A stretch of DNA of 64,000 nt from 3-1-20CM-4-69-9 sp963833655 (GTDB lineage Bacteria > Actinomycetota > Thermoleophilia > Gaiellales > Gaiellaceae), in the NCBI GenBank assembly GCA_963833655.1, contig CAWHYL010000004.1, forward strand, positions 310,001-374,000, written 5' to 3'. Position 1 is the stretch's first letter; every line of letters starts with the position of its first letter. Shown here in pieces: positions 1 through 8,283 of the stretch. Both the position numbers and the translations under genes were made by a program. The notes below the pieces were generated by a model that saw nothing but the letters and a program-made list of their open reading frames with translations, ran no database searches and was not told where the DNA came from.

Positions 1-1
1 G

Positions 2-448
2 GCCGAACGCCATCGCTTGATCGGGAGCGTCGTCGCGCGCAAGCGCGTCGGGACGCAGTTCGAGCTGCTCGACGCCCTCGCCAACGCCGGCTGCGCGGTC
101 ACGCAAGCGACGATCTCGCGTGACATCCGCGAGCTCGGGTTGGAGAAGACGCACGACCAGTTCGGCCGTCCCCGCTACGTCGTGCCGCAGCCCGGGCGGC
201 GCAGCGACCCGGCCGAGGCGCTGAACAGCGTGCTGGCCCAGTTCGGACGACGCGTGACGCCGGCCGGCAACATCGTCGTCCTGCAGAGCGAGCTGGGCGC
301 CGCGCCGGCAATCGCACGTGCGCTCGACCAGCTCGGGCACGAGCGCGTCGTCGGAACGCTCGCAGGCGACGACACCGTGCTCGTCGTCGCACCGTCGGAG
401 CGCGATGCGCGCACGCTGGCGCGCGAGCTCGGCGGATTCCTCGGCTAG
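2..448 (+). CDS. argR: Arginine repressor ArgR, 5' end cut by window edge
   Basis: Hexameric, arginine-sensing DNA-binding regulator of arginine biosynthesis and catabolism (family knowledge). The N-terminal winged helix is seen in the stretch with TQATISRDIRELGL, where the SRDI recognition-helix motif is typical. The C-terminal oligomerisation and arginine-binding half shows GTLAGDDTVLVV, matching the GTxAGDDT signature. Reading is open to the left edge (AERHRLIG precedes the first possible TTG at 17), and family members have about 10 more residues there, so the true start is probably outside the window. The stop codon overlaps the stop of the convergent PRC-barrel gene by two bases. No arginine genes lie in the window, so the arg operon is presumably to the left. 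Confidence 0.93.
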   Translation, partial: AERHRLIGSVVARKRVGTQFELLDALANAGCAVTQATISRDIRELGLEKTHDQFGRPRYVVPQPGRRSDPAEALNSVLAQFGRRVTPAGNIVVLQSELGAAPAIARALDQLGHERVVGTLAGDDTVLVVAPSERDARTLARELGGFLG

Positions 449-852
449 CGGCCGACGAGACGCCGCCACGCGTGGCGGAGCCGCGTGAGGAAGTTGAGGC
501 GTTCCTCGTGCGACGCGATCGGCGCTTCGACGGACGCCTCGGCACGCCGAAACGCGCCTGAGCCTTCGGGAAGGATCTCGGCACTCGTCGCCGCCTCTTC
601 GTACTCCGCGAGGCCGTCCGCCTGCTCCTTCGAGATCCGCAGCTGGACACGACCTTCGGTGATCAGCCCGACCTGCTCCGACGGGACGTACCGAGGGCGC
701 CCGAGGAGGCTCGTCGAGACCGAGAGCCCGTTGAAGATGTCGTCGCTCGAGTCGCCGACGATCTCGTCGACGGAGCCGACCTCGGCGCCGCTTGCGTCGA
801 CGACCGTCCAGCCGGGCTCGATCAGGAACCAGGAGACCGGGTCGTCGCTCAT
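445..852 (-). CDS. PRC-barrel / DUF2171-like protein
   Basis: Protein of 135 residues. Residues 10-80 read like a PRC-barrel: FLIEPGWTVVDASGAEVGSV followed by a second strand set ending near VGLITEGRVQLRI. PRC barrels are small beta domains used in ribosome maturation (RimM) and in many stand-alone stress or envelope-associated proteins of unknown role. The C-terminal third is charged and ends in a basic helix (LTRLRHAWRRLVGR) that could contact membrane or nucleic acid. Start ATG at 852 overlaps the TGA stop of the upstream gene (849-851) by four bases, so the two are cotranscribed and probably translationally coupled. Specific function unknown. Confidence 0.75.
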   Translation of the reverse strand: MSDDPVSWFLIEPGWTVVDASGAEVGSVDEIVGDSSDDIFNGLSVSTSLLGRPRYVPSEQVGLITEGRVQLRISKEQADGLAEYEEAATSAEILPEGSGAFRRAEASVEAPIASHEERLNFLTRLRHAWRRLVGR

Positions 853-1499
853 ACGGCGCGGCCGTCGACGTACCAGACGGGGCCCTGCGTGCCGACGGGA
901 TTCGTGTCCGACAGGACCCGCAGGATCGCGATCTTGCCCGTGAAGCCCAGCTCGTCGCAGCGCTCGAAGCAGCGCCTCGCCATCTCCGGCGAGACGCCGT
1001 AGCCGAAGTGATGGGCGCCGCGGAAGCGAAGTGCCGCCGGGCCGGAGCGCGCGGGGTTGACAGGCGCCAGCTGCAGCGCGCCGGGCTCGACGTAGTCCGT
1101 CGAGTCGAAGCGGACCTCGGCGTAGAGGTCGCTCCAGTCCGCGGGCAGCCCGTCGAGGCACTGCTTCCACTGGTCGCGCAGCGAGCGCACGATTTCGAGC
1201 TCCGCCTCGGGCGCCTCGTGCGCCGAGATCAGCTCGAGCTCCCCGAAGATGCCCGCCTCGTCGAGGCGGGTCAGCAGGCGGCGCATCAGCTCCGGGCTTG
1301 CGCCGGCGCCGCGCCGTCCCGTCGCGAAGCGAAGCGTCGAGGCGGACCGGCCGGGATTCAACGGGCCCAGTAGCGCGGCCGCGCGACTCCGCTCGTCGTG
1401 GTCCTCGACCGTGAGCGACAACCTCGCGTCTGCCCAGTCGTCGGGAAGCTCGCGCACGATCTCGTTGAACCGTTCGACGAGTTGCACGGGCCCGAGCAT
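849..1499 (-). CDS. Unknown protein with two tandem homologous repeats
   Basis: Protein of 216 residues with no family that I recognise. It is an internal duplication. Residues of about 8-95 carry LPDDWADARLSLTVED, a LGPLNPGRSASTLRF segment and SPELMRRLLTRLDEAGIFGE. Residues of about 115-205 carry LPADWSDLYAEVRFDS, LAPVNPARSGPAALRF and SPEMARRCFERCDELGFTGK. Each unit looks like a small alpha/beta fold: strand, strand, then helix. The gene is cotranscribed with the PRC-barrel gene through an ATGA overlap. The divergent dehydrogenase operon starts only 12 bases away. I chose the ATG at 1497-1499 because upstream reading would enter that divergent gene. Confidence 0.7.
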   Translation of the reverse strand: MLGPVQLVERFNEIVRELPDDWADARLSLTVEDHDERSRAAALLGPLNPGRSASTLRFATGRRGAGASPELMRRLLTRLDEAGIFGELELISAHEAPEAELEIVRSLRDQWKQCLDGLPADWSDLYAEVRFDSTDYVEPGALQLAPVNPARSGPAALRFRGAHHFGYGVSPEMARRCFERCDELGFTGKIAILRVLSDTNPVGTQGPVWYVDGRAV

Positions 1500-1511
1500 A
1501 AACTGAGCCGC

Positions 1512-2483
1512 GTGGCGAAGGTTGAGCAAAAAGGGACGCTGTCGAAGTCGGACCTCCGCGACGTCTTCCGCGAGATGCTGTTGATCCGGCGCTTCGAGGA
1601 GAAGGTCGAGGAACGCTTCCGTGCCGGCGAGCTGCCGGGGTTCCTGCACGTCGCGATCGGGCAGGAGGCCGTGGCGGTCGGAGTCTGCCGCGCGCTCGAG
1701 GAGGGCGACATCATCGCCTCCACGCACCGCGCGCATGGGCACACGCTCGCGAAGGGCACGACGCCCAACGAGCTGATGGCGGAGCTGTACGGGAAGCTCG
1801 AGGGCTGCTCGCACGGATACGGCGGCTCGATGCACCTCTACGACGTCGAGCGCGGGAACATGGGGGCGAACGCCGTCGTCGGCGGCGGCCTCCCTGCGAT
1901 CACCGGCGCCGCGCTCGCCTTCAAGTTCCGCGGCGAGCCGCGCGTCGCGGTCGCGTTCTTCGGGGACGGCGCGACGAACATCGGGACGTTCCACGAGTCG
2001 CTCAACCTCGCGCAGCTCTGGCAGGTGCCGGCCGTGTTCGTCTGCGAGAACAACCACTGGGCCGAGTCGACTCCTGGTTGGCAGCACATGCCGATCGAGG
2101 ACATCTCGCAGCGCGCGGTCGCGTTCGGGATGAAGGCCGTGAAGGTCGACGGCCAGGACGTCGAGGCCGTCCACAAGGCGGCGCGCAAGGCGCTCGAGCA
2201 CGCGCGGAGCGGGAAGGGCCCCGTCTTCATGGCAGTCGAGACGTACCGGCTCGTCGGCCACTACATCGGCGACCCGCAGGTATACCGCTCGAAGGACGAG
2301 CTCGAGGAGACGCGCGCGACGCAGGACCCCGTCGACCACCTGCGCGTGAGGCTGGAGCTGACGGACGACGAGGTCGAGGAGATCGACGTCGAGGTGCGAG
2401 AGATCGTCGAGGCGTCGGTCGACTTCGCGAAGAGCGGCACCGATCCGAAGCCGGAAGACGCCCTGAAGAACATCTATGCCTGA
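1512..2483 (+). CDS. pdhA: 2-oxoacid dehydrogenase E1 component, alpha subunit
   Basis: Thiamine-diphosphate-dependent decarboxylase subunit of a pyruvate-, acetoin- or branched-chain-type 2-oxoacid dehydrogenase complex. The TPP motif is clear: FFGDGATNIGTFHESLN (GDG about 25 residues before the distal Asn). IRRFEEKVEE at the N-terminus and AHGHTLAKG and GYGGSMHL are typical of the alpha subunit. The length of 323 residues suits the heterotetrameric alpha2beta2 type. GTG 1512 is chosen because TAAACT sits exactly seven bases upstream, a probable leaderless start, and an earlier ATG would run into the divergent gene. It overlaps the beta gene by eight bases. Substrate cannot be fixed from sequence; pyruvate or acetoin fits best. 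Confidence 0.9.
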   Translation: MAKVEQKGTLSKSDLRDVFREMLLIRRFEEKVEERFRAGELPGFLHVAIGQEAVAVGVCRALEEGDIIASTHRAHGHTLAKGTTPNELMAELYGKLEGCSHGYGGSMHLYDVERGNMGANAVVGGGLPAITGAALAFKFRGEPRVAVAFFGDGATNIGTFHESLNLAQLWQVPAVFVCENNHWAESTPGWQHMPIEDISQRAVAFGMKAVKVDGQDVEAVHKAARKALEHARSGKGPVFMAVETYRLVGHYIGDPQVYRSKDELEETRATQDPVDHLRVRLELTDDEVEEIDVEVREIVEASVDFAKSGTDPKPEDALKNIYA

Positions 2484-3462
2484 GCTCAGCTACCGCGAAG
2501 CGGTGCGCGACGCGCTGTCGCGCGCCATGCGCGAGGACGACGATGTGTTCGTCATGGGCGAGGACATCGCCGAGATGGGGGGCTCGATGGGCGTGACGCA
2601 GGGAATGCTCGACGAGTTCGGCCCCGAGCGCGTCCGCAACATGCCGATCTCGGAGATGGCACTCGCGGGCGCCGCGATCGGCGCGGCGATGCAGGGCATG
2701 CGCCCGGTCGCGGAGATCATGTACGAGGACTTTCTGACGCTCGCGACGGAACAGATCGTCAACCAGGCGGCGAAGCACCGCTACATGTCCGGCGGCCAGC
2801 TGTCGGTTCCCGTGACGTTCCGGACGCAGGGCGGCGCCGGCTGGTCACCGGGCGCGCAGCACGCGCAGCAGCTCGAGGCCTGGTTCGTCCACATCCCGGG
2901 ACTGAAGGTCGTGTTCGCGTCGACGCCGACCGACGTGCGCGGGCTCCTCTGGTCGGCCATCTACGACGACAACCCCGTCGTGTTCTTCGAGCATCGAACG
3001 CTGTACGGCATCAAGGAGGAGGTGCCGGACGACCTCGAGCCGATTCCGCTCGGGAAGGCGCGTTTTCATCGCGGCGGCGACGACGTGACCGTCATCGCCA
3101 CCGGGCGCCTCGTCCACGAGGCGCTGGCGGCGGCGCAGGATGCGGAGAGCGAGGGGATCTCGGTCGAGGTCGTCGATCCGCGCACGTTGCAGCCGCTCGA
3201 CGAAGAGGCGCTGATCGAGTCGGTGAAGAAGACGAACCGCTGCGTCGTCGCGCACGAAGCGGTCACGCGGATGGGCTTCGGCGCCGAGGTTGCCGCGGTG
3301 ATCCAATACGGCGCGTTCGACTGGCTCGACGCGCCGATCGAGCGCGTGGGCGCGAAGTTCTCGCCGCTGCCGTTCGCGCCGGTCATGGAGGAGTTCGTCG
3401 TGCCGCACTCGGCGGACGTGCTCGAGGCGATCCGCCGCACGGTAGGACGCAATGGCGACTGA
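2476..3462 (+). CDS. pdhB: 2-oxoacid dehydrogenase E1 component, beta subunit
   Basis: Partner of the preceding alpha subunit; forms the E1 heterotetramer that decarboxylates the 2-oxoacid and transfers the acyl group to lipoyl-E2. Family features include the N-terminal SYREAVRDALSRAMREDDDV, FVMGEDIAEMGG, PISEMALAGAAIGAAMQGMRP and YEDFLTLATEQIVNQAAK. The C-terminal transketolase-like domain has VVDPRTLQPLDEEALIESV. The 328-residue length is normal. Its ATG lies inside the end of the alpha gene, and its own end overlaps the E2 gene by eleven bases, so E1 alpha, E1 beta and E2 form a coupled operon. Confidence 0.93.
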   Translation: MPELSYREAVRDALSRAMREDDDVFVMGEDIAEMGGSMGVTQGMLDEFGPERVRNMPISEMALAGAAIGAAMQGMRPVAEIMYEDFLTLATEQIVNQAAKHRYMSGGQLSVPVTFRTQGGAGWSPGAQHAQQLEAWFVHIPGLKVVFASTPTDVRGLLWSAIYDDNPVVFFEHRTLYGIKEEVPDDLEPIPLGKARFHRGGDDVTVIATGRLVHEALAAAQDAESEGISVEVVDPRTLQPLDEEALIESVKKTNRCVVAHEAVTRMGFGAEVAAVIQYGAFDWLDAPIERVGAKFSPLPFAPVMEEFVVPHSADVLEAIRRTVGRNGD

Positions 3463-4675
3463 GATCAAGCTGCCGCGCCTCGGGCAGGGCATGGAGTCCG
3501 GGACGATCGTCAAGTGGCTCAAGTCCGAAGGGGACAACGTCGAGAAGGGCGAGCCGCTCTACGAGCTCGACACCGACAAGGTCACGCAGGAGGTCGAGGC
3601 CGATGCGTCGGGCGTCCTGCTGAAGATCGCCGTCGCCGAGGGTGAGGTGCCGGTCGGGAAGACGATCGCCGTCATCGGCGAGCAGGGTGAGGCCGTGGAG
3701 GTCGTCGAGGACCCGCAGGAGGAGGGCTCTCCCGCGCGCGCGCGTGAACAAGAACGGGAGCGTGGCCGGGCCGCGTCCGCCGAGCAGGTGACGGAGATCA
3801 AGCAGCCCTCCGTCGCGAACGGCCGGGTGAAGGCGTCACCCCTCGCGCGGCGAATCGCGCGCGAGCGCGGCATCGACCTCGGGAGCCTCGCCGGCACCGG
3901 CCCCGACGGCCGAGTCGTGGCCGAGGACGTCGAGCGCGCGGCGGCCACGGGAGCGCCGCCGGCTGCGCCCGTCATGGCTTCGGCGCCGCCCTCGGCCGAC
4001 GTCGAGGTCGAGCAGCTCTCGTCGATGCGGAAGACGATCGCGCGCCGCCTGACGGAGGCGTGGGAAGCGCCCGTCTTCCAGCTCGGCATCACCGTCGACA
4101 TGCGCCGCGCCCTCGACGTGCGCAGGCGCCTGGTCGAGCTGCAGGGCGACGGTGTGAAGCCCACGGTCTCCGACCTGCTGACGAAGGTCTGTGCGATGGC
4201 GCTGATGCGGCACCGCGCCGTGAACGCGCTCTACAAGGGCGACTCGATCGAGCTGCACCCGACGGCGAACGTCGGGATTGCCGTTGCGATCCCGAACGGG
4301 CTCGTCGTGCCGGTGATTCAGGGGTGCGAGCGGAGGACGATCGCCGAGATCGCCGCAGCGCGCGCCGAGCTCGTCGACCGCGCGCGGAGCGGCAAGCTGC
4401 AGCAGGGCGATCTCGACGGCGGCACGTTTACGATCTCGAACCTCGGCATGTTCGGCATCGAGCGCTTCGTCGCCGTCCTCAACCCGCCGCAGGCCGCCAT
4501 CCTCGCCGTCGGCTCGACGGAGGAGAAGCCGGTCGTCGCGGACGGCGAGGTCGTGGTGCGCCCGCGGATGGAGCTGACGCTCACGTGCGACCACCGCGCG
4601 ATCGACGGCGCGACGGGCGCGCAGTTCCTGGGGGACGTGAAGGCGTTCCTCGAGGAGCCCGGCCTCGCGCTGTGA
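3452..4675 (+). CDS. pdhC: Dihydrolipoamide acyltransferase (E2 component)
   Basis: Core of the 2-oxoacid dehydrogenase complex, moving acyl groups from E1 to CoA. Domain order is visible: lipoyl domain (residues 1-78) with the lipoylated Lys in ELDTDKVTQEVEADA; a charged linker rich in Arg and Glu; a peripheral-subunit-binding domain near 125-165 (ASPLARRIARERGIDL then GTGPDGRV); and the catalytic domain ending in CDHRAIDGATGAQFL, the DHRxxDG active-site motif with its catalytic His. A single lipoyl domain and 407 residues are ordinary for pyruvate or acetoin E2. It lies between E1 beta and the VOC gene with overlaps on both sides. Confidence 0.93.
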   Translation: MATEIKLPRLGQGMESGTIVKWLKSEGDNVEKGEPLYELDTDKVTQEVEADASGVLLKIAVAEGEVPVGKTIAVIGEQGEAVEVVEDPQEEGSPARAREQERERGRAASAEQVTEIKQPSVANGRVKASPLARRIARERGIDLGSLAGTGPDGRVVAEDVERAAATGAPPAAPVMASAPPSADVEVEQLSSMRKTIARRLTEAWEAPVFQLGITVDMRRALDVRRRLVELQGDGVKPTVSDLLTKVCAMALMRHRAVNALYKGDSIELHPTANVGIAVAIPNGLVVPVIQGCERRTIAEIAAARAELVDRARSGKLQQGDLDGGTFTISNLGMFGIERFVAVLNPPQAAILAVGSTEEKPVVADGEVVVRPRMELTLTCDHRAIDGATGAQFLGDVKAFLEEPGLAL

Positions 4676-5001
4676 CGACGGTCTGGTACCACGTCCGCGA
4701 CCTGAGCGCCGCGCGCGGCTTCTACCGCGACAAGCTGGGCTTCACCGAGACGTTCTTCGACGAGGATGCGGAGTGGTCGAAGCTCGAGCGGAACGGGATG
4801 GAGATCGGACTGGCGGAGGGCGAGCCGGACGAGGAGGGCGGCGTCGCGCACGTCGATGTCACGGACGTCATGGCCGTCGCGGAGGAGCTACGGCAGGCGG
4901 GCGTGGAGGTCGGCGTCGTGTTCGAGCTGCACGGCGAGATGCGACTTTTGGACGTGTTCGACCCTGACGGAAACCGCCTTCAGTTCGCGCAAGAGCTCTA
5001 G
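4672..5001 (+). CDS. VOC (glyoxalase/bleomycin-resistance) family protein
   Basis: Single VOC module of 109 residues: VWYHVRDLSAARGFYRDKLG is the classic first half, and the end DVFDPDGNRLQFAQEL is the classic second half. VOC proteins are metal-dependent lyases, isomerases, dioxygenases or ligand-binding proteins. The substrate cannot be read here. Possible metal ligands are the early His (WYHV) and the late Glu (QEL). GTG 4672 overlaps the E2 stop as GTGA, so translation is coupled to the dehydrogenase operon. That placement hints at handling a reactive 2-oxo or dicarbonyl by-product, which is inference. Confidence 0.85.
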   Translation: MTTVWYHVRDLSAARGFYRDKLGFTETFFDEDAEWSKLERNGMEIGLAEGEPDEEGGVAHVDVTDVMAVAEELRQAGVEVGVVFELHGEMRLLDVFDPDGNRLQFAQEL

Positions 5002-5216
5002 CTGCTTAGAGCGCGGACGGCCGTTGGACGAGCGGCGCCGGGAGGCGAACGCGTCCAGGACCGAATCGCAGCGCGCGGCGACGGAGCAGGCGGGCCCTCA
5101 GGCCGTGGCCGAACTCGGTCCGCTGGTCATCGGACTTCTTCACGCCAGTTGAGATGCCGCTCCTGCCAATTTCTTGCACCCTGGCAACCCGAGCCAAGCA
5201 TTGGTAAGAACGAACA

Positions 5217-5663
5217 GTGATTGTCGCCGCCGGCCCGCAGGACGTCCGCTTCCTGAGGGACATGCTGAAGCACGCCTACCACTGGCGCCTGAACGAGGAT
5301 CCGGACCTGCCCGTCGCGCGCTACGTCAACAACTGGGGCCGACCGGGCGACACAGGGCTGATCGCGTGGGAGGCCGGCCCGGTGGGCGCCGCCTGGTACC
5401 GCCTCTTCCCGGAGACCGCGCCTGGGTTCGGCTTCGTCGACGCAAAGACGCCCGAGCTGACGATCGCCGTCGTCCCGAGCCGGCGCGGCGGCGGCCTGGG
5501 CGGGCAGCTGATGGAGGCGCTGCTCGCACGGGCGAGGCAGGACGGCTACGCGGCGGTCAGCCTCAGCGCCGAGAAGGGCATGACGAAGCTGTACGAGCGT
5601 TTCGGGTTTCGCGCCGTCGAGGAGAAGGACGGGACGGTGACCATGAAGGCTGATCTAACCTAG
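5217..5663 (+). CDS. GNAT-family N-acetyltransferase
   Basis: Acetyl-CoA-dependent acyltransferase of 148 residues. The acetyl-CoA pyrophosphate loop is seen in VVPSRRGGGLGGQLMEALL (R/G-rich QxxGxG-like turn) after the strand PELTIAV, and the C-terminal ERFGFRAVEEKDGTVTM is the usual last strand pair. The substrate is unknown. It sits between the E2/VOC genes and lpdA, seven bases before lpdA, and so is part of the dehydrogenase neighbourhood. The 215 bases before it contain no convincing gene. A TTGCAC at 5174-5179 might be a -35 box, but no good -10 follows at 17 bases. Confidence 0.82.
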   Translation: MIVAAGPQDVRFLRDMLKHAYHWRLNEDPDLPVARYVNNWGRPGDTGLIAWEAGPVGAAWYRLFPETAPGFGFVDAKTPELTIAVVPSRRGGGLGGQLMEALLARARQDGYAAVSLSAEKGMTKLYERFGFRAVEEKDGTVTMKADLT

Positions 5664-5670
5664 ACAACAC

Positions 5671-7077
5671 ATGGACGTCGACGTCGCCGTACTCGGAGGG
5701 GGGCCGGGCGGGTACACCGCCGCCATCCGCGCCGCGCAGCTCGGCGCGACGGTCGCGTGCATCGAGCGCGAGCCCGAGCTCGGCGGCACGTGTCTTCGGG
5801 TCGGATGCATCCCGACGAAGGCATGGGTGCAGACCGCGTTCGCGCTCAAGGAGGCGGAGCACACCTTCGACAAGCTCGGCGTCAAGCTCGGGAGCTTCGA
5901 GCTGGAGTTCGGCACCGCGAACGAGTGGAAGGCCGGCGTCGTGAAGCAGATGACCGGCGGCGTCGCGTCGCTCTTCAAGGCGAACGGCGTCGAGTGGGTC
6001 AAGGGCACCGGGACGTTCAAGGACGCCAACACGATCGCCGTCGACGGCGGCGAGGACGTGTCGTTCAAGACGGCGATCATCGCGACGGGCTCGTTCCCGC
6101 TGCGCCCGCCGATCGAGGGCCTCGATTCCGCGCGCTGCGTCGACTCGACGGGGCTGCTCGCGCAGACGGAAGTCCCGAAGCGCCTCGTCGTCCTCGGCGG
6201 CGGCATCATCGGCTGCGAGTTCGCCTCGATCTTCAACCGCTTCGGCAGCGAGGTGACGATCATCGAGATGCTGCCGAGCCTGATCCCGCAGGAGGACGAG
6301 GACGCGTCGAAGGAGCTCGCGAAGCAGTTCGGCAGGCGCGGTATCGCGCTCCATCTGGAGAAGCAGTGCAAGCGCGTCGAGGACGACGGAGCCGGGCTCA
6401 CCGTCCATTTCGGCGACGGCGAGACGGTGGAGGCCGACCTGATGCTCGTCTCCGTCGGACGCGGGCCGAGCGTCGAGGGGCTCGGGCTCGAGGGCATCGG
6501 CGTCGAGTTCGACAAGCGCAAGGGCATCGCCGCCGACGAGCATCGGCGCACCACGGTCCCGCACATCTACGCGGTCGGCGATTGCGCGGGTTACTGGCAG
6601 CTGGCGCACACGGCGTTCCGCGAGGGCGAGGTCGCGGCGGAGAACGCGATGGGACGCGAAGCGGTCGTCGACAACCGCGCCGTCCCGCGGCCGATCTACA
6701 CCGACCCCGAGATCGCCGGGGTGGGCCTGACGGAGGCCGAGGCGCGCCAGCAGTACGGCGACGACGTCGCGACGGGGATGTTCCCGTGGGTCGCCAACGC
6801 CCGGGCCGTGATGCAGAACGAGACGACCGGCTGGGTGAAGTCGATCCACGAGACGCGGTACGGCGAGCTGCTCGGCCTCGTCATGGTCGGCCCGCACGTG
6901 ACCGACCTGATCGAGGCGGGCGTCGTCGCGATCGACGCGGAGGCGACGGTCGAGACCGTCGCCGACGGGATGGCCGCGCATCCGACGCTGTCGGAGGCGA
7001 TCAAGGAGGCCGGCCTCGTCGCGCTCGGACGGCCGATCCACATCCCGAACAGGAAGCGAGCTACGGCCACGGCCTGA
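5671..7077 (+). CDS. lpdA: Dihydrolipoamide dehydrogenase (E3 component)
   Basis: Flavin disulfide reductase that reoxidises dihydrolipoyl-E2 with NAD+. N-terminal FAD Rossmann motif is VAVLGGGPGGYTAAIRAAQ. The redox disulfide is in GGTCLRVGCIPTK (CxxxxC). The NAD-binding motif is VVLGGGIIGCEFASIFNRFG, the second FAD contact is IYAVGDCAG, and the catalytic His-Glu pair lies in AAHPTLSEAIKEA. Length of 468 residues is normal. It completes the E1-E2-E3 complement, separated from E2 only by the VOC and GNAT genes. A hairpin followed by TTTTG lies 21 bases after the stop. Confidence 0.96.
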   Translation: MDVDVAVLGGGPGGYTAAIRAAQLGATVACIEREPELGGTCLRVGCIPTKAWVQTAFALKEAEHTFDKLGVKLGSFELEFGTANEWKAGVVKQMTGGVASLFKANGVEWVKGTGTFKDANTIAVDGGEDVSFKTAIIATGSFPLRPPIEGLDSARCVDSTGLLAQTEVPKRLVVLGGGIIGCEFASIFNRFGSEVTIIEMLPSLIPQEDEDASKELAKQFGRRGIALHLEKQCKRVEDDGAGLTVHFGDGETVEADLMLVSVGRGPSVEGLGLEGIGVEFDKRKGIAADEHRRTTVPHIYAVGDCAGYWQLAHTAFREGEVAAENAMGREAVVDNRAVPRPIYTDPEIAGVGLTEAEARQQYGDDVATGMFPWVANARAVMQNETTGWVKSIHETRYGELLGLVMVGPHVTDLIEAGVVAIDAEATVETVADGMAAHPTLSEAIKEAGLVALGRPIHIPNRKRATATA

Positions 7078-7097
7078 TCCGGGCGACGTTTGCGCGT

Positions 7098-7124
7098 AAC
7101 GGCAAGGCGGCAAAAGCCGTTTTG
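7098..7124 (+). terminator. Hairpin with short U-run after lpdA
   Basis: AACGGC at 7098-7103 pairs with GCCGTT at 7116-7121 around an A/G-rich loop and is followed by TTG. It lies 21 bases past the lpdA stop and just before the sigma factor ATG at 7131. It could end the dehydrogenase operon or act in the leader of the sigma gene. The stem is only six pairs, so strength is uncertain. Confidence 0.45.
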
Positions 7125-7130
7125 TCGAAT

Positions 7131-8240
7131 ATGGCTACAGTCGCGCCCGAGGTCCCCGTCCTAGCCAGGGACGAGGCGTTCGAAGAGCTCTATCGCAGGT
7201 ACGTCAAGGACGTGTACCACTACGCCCTCGCGCTGCTGCGGAACCCGGCGGACGCGGAGGACGTGACGCAGACGACCTTCCTCAACGCGTATCGCGCGTA
7301 CCAGCGCGGCGAGGAGATCCGCAAGCCGCTGAACTGGCTGATCAAGATCGCGCACAACGTCGCGCGCTCGCGGTACGCGCGCAGCACTCGGCGGGTGAGG
7401 GAGGTGCCGCTCGAGGATCACGTCGAGCACCTCGCGCTGCCGCAGGACGAGAAGCCGAACGTCGAAGGCGTCCTGCGCGCGCTGGGCCGGCTGCCGTTCA
7501 ACCAACGCGCGGCGCTCGTCATGCGTGAGCTCGAGGGTCGCTCGTACAGCGAGATCGCCGAGACGCTCGGCGTCTCGGTCGCCGCCGTCGAGACGCTGAT
7601 CTTCCGCGCGCGCCGCTCGCTCCGCGTCCGGACGGCTGCTCTGCGGTCGATCCTGACGGTGCCGGTGCCGTCTTCGCTGACTCCGATCCTCGGTGGGGGC
7701 GGGGCGGGCGCCGGCGCCGCAAGCGGCATCGGCGCGGGCTTCCTGATCAAGGCTGCAGTCGCACTCGTGGTCGGCGGGCTGGCGACGGGCCTCGGCGTCG
7801 AAGGGAGTACGCGTGCTGCGGCCCCGCCGGATCACGGAGCCGCTCCCGCCGCCCCGGCGCAGCGCGCGGCGACCCTCCACCCGCAGACCGTCCGCGCCGG
7901 GCACGCAACGCGGCGTTCGGTGGCGGTCGCGCCGGCCCCCGGACGTGCTACGCGACCGACGCCGTTCACCACGTCCTCCTCCACCGACCAGGCGCCGCCA
8001 CTCGCCGCCGCGCCGGCGACGGTGGCTACGGCGCCGGCGGCGGCGCCCGCACCCGCTTCGGCATCGACACCAACGCTGCCCTCGCCGCTCGAGAGCGTCA
8101 CGGCGGCCGCCGAGGACACGGTCCAAAGCACCCTCGGCACCGTCGATCAGGTCGCCAGCTCCCTGCCTGTCACCGTTCCACAGCTGCCGCCGGTGCCGCC
8201 GCCGCCGGCCCAGGCGCCGCCGCTGCCGAAGTTGCCTTAA
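7131..8240 (+). CDS. ECF sigma factor with membrane tether and Pro/Ala-rich tail
   Basis: Extracytoplasmic-function sigma-70 factor of 369 residues. Region 2 is at about 14-85 (NPADAEDVTQTTFLNAYRAY, then PLNWLIKIAHNVARSRYA). Region 4 is at about 118-170 (FNQRAALVMRELEGRSYSEI and AVETLIFRARRSLR). Unlike plain ECFs (about 190 residues) it continues: a Gly-rich linker, a probable transmembrane helix near 205-225 (FLIKAAVALVVGGLATGLG) and then about 140 residues rich in Pro and Ala, presumably outside the membrane. No zinc finger is present. It is the paralogue of the next gene. ATG 7131 is chosen from sigma-family alignment; an in-frame TTG lies at 7122. Tethering suggests release by proteolysis or conformational control, which is inference. 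Confidence 0.85.
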   Translation: MATVAPEVPVLARDEAFEELYRRYVKDVYHYALALLRNPADAEDVTQTTFLNAYRAYQRGEEIRKPLNWLIKIAHNVARSRYARSTRRVREVPLEDHVEHLALPQDEKPNVEGVLRALGRLPFNQRAALVMRELEGRSYSEIAETLGVSVAAVETLIFRARRSLRVRTAALRSILTVPVPSSLTPILGGGGAGAGAASGIGAGFLIKAAVALVVGGLATGLGVEGSTRAAAPPDHGAAPAAPAQRAATLHPQTVRAGHATRRSVAVAPAPGRATRPTPFTTSSSTDQAPPLAAAPATVATAPAAAPAPASASTPTLPSPLESVTAAAEDTVQSTLGTVDQVASSLPVTVPQLPPVPPPPAQAPPLPKLP

Positions 8241-8283
8241 GTCGACCGCGCAAGATTCGGCTCGAGCAGGTATCTACTAGGGC

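Noticed and set aside
5006..5143. Possible 45-codon minus-strand gene (GTG start) in the gap before the GNAT gene
   Set aside because: GC-rich third positions are also expected by chance here; no promoter, Shine-Dalgarno or family motif, and it ends right beside the VOC stop.
5174..5210. Promoter TTGCAC with TAAGAA before the GNAT gene
   Set aside because: The spacing between the boxes is 25 bases, and no -10 lies at the normal distance.
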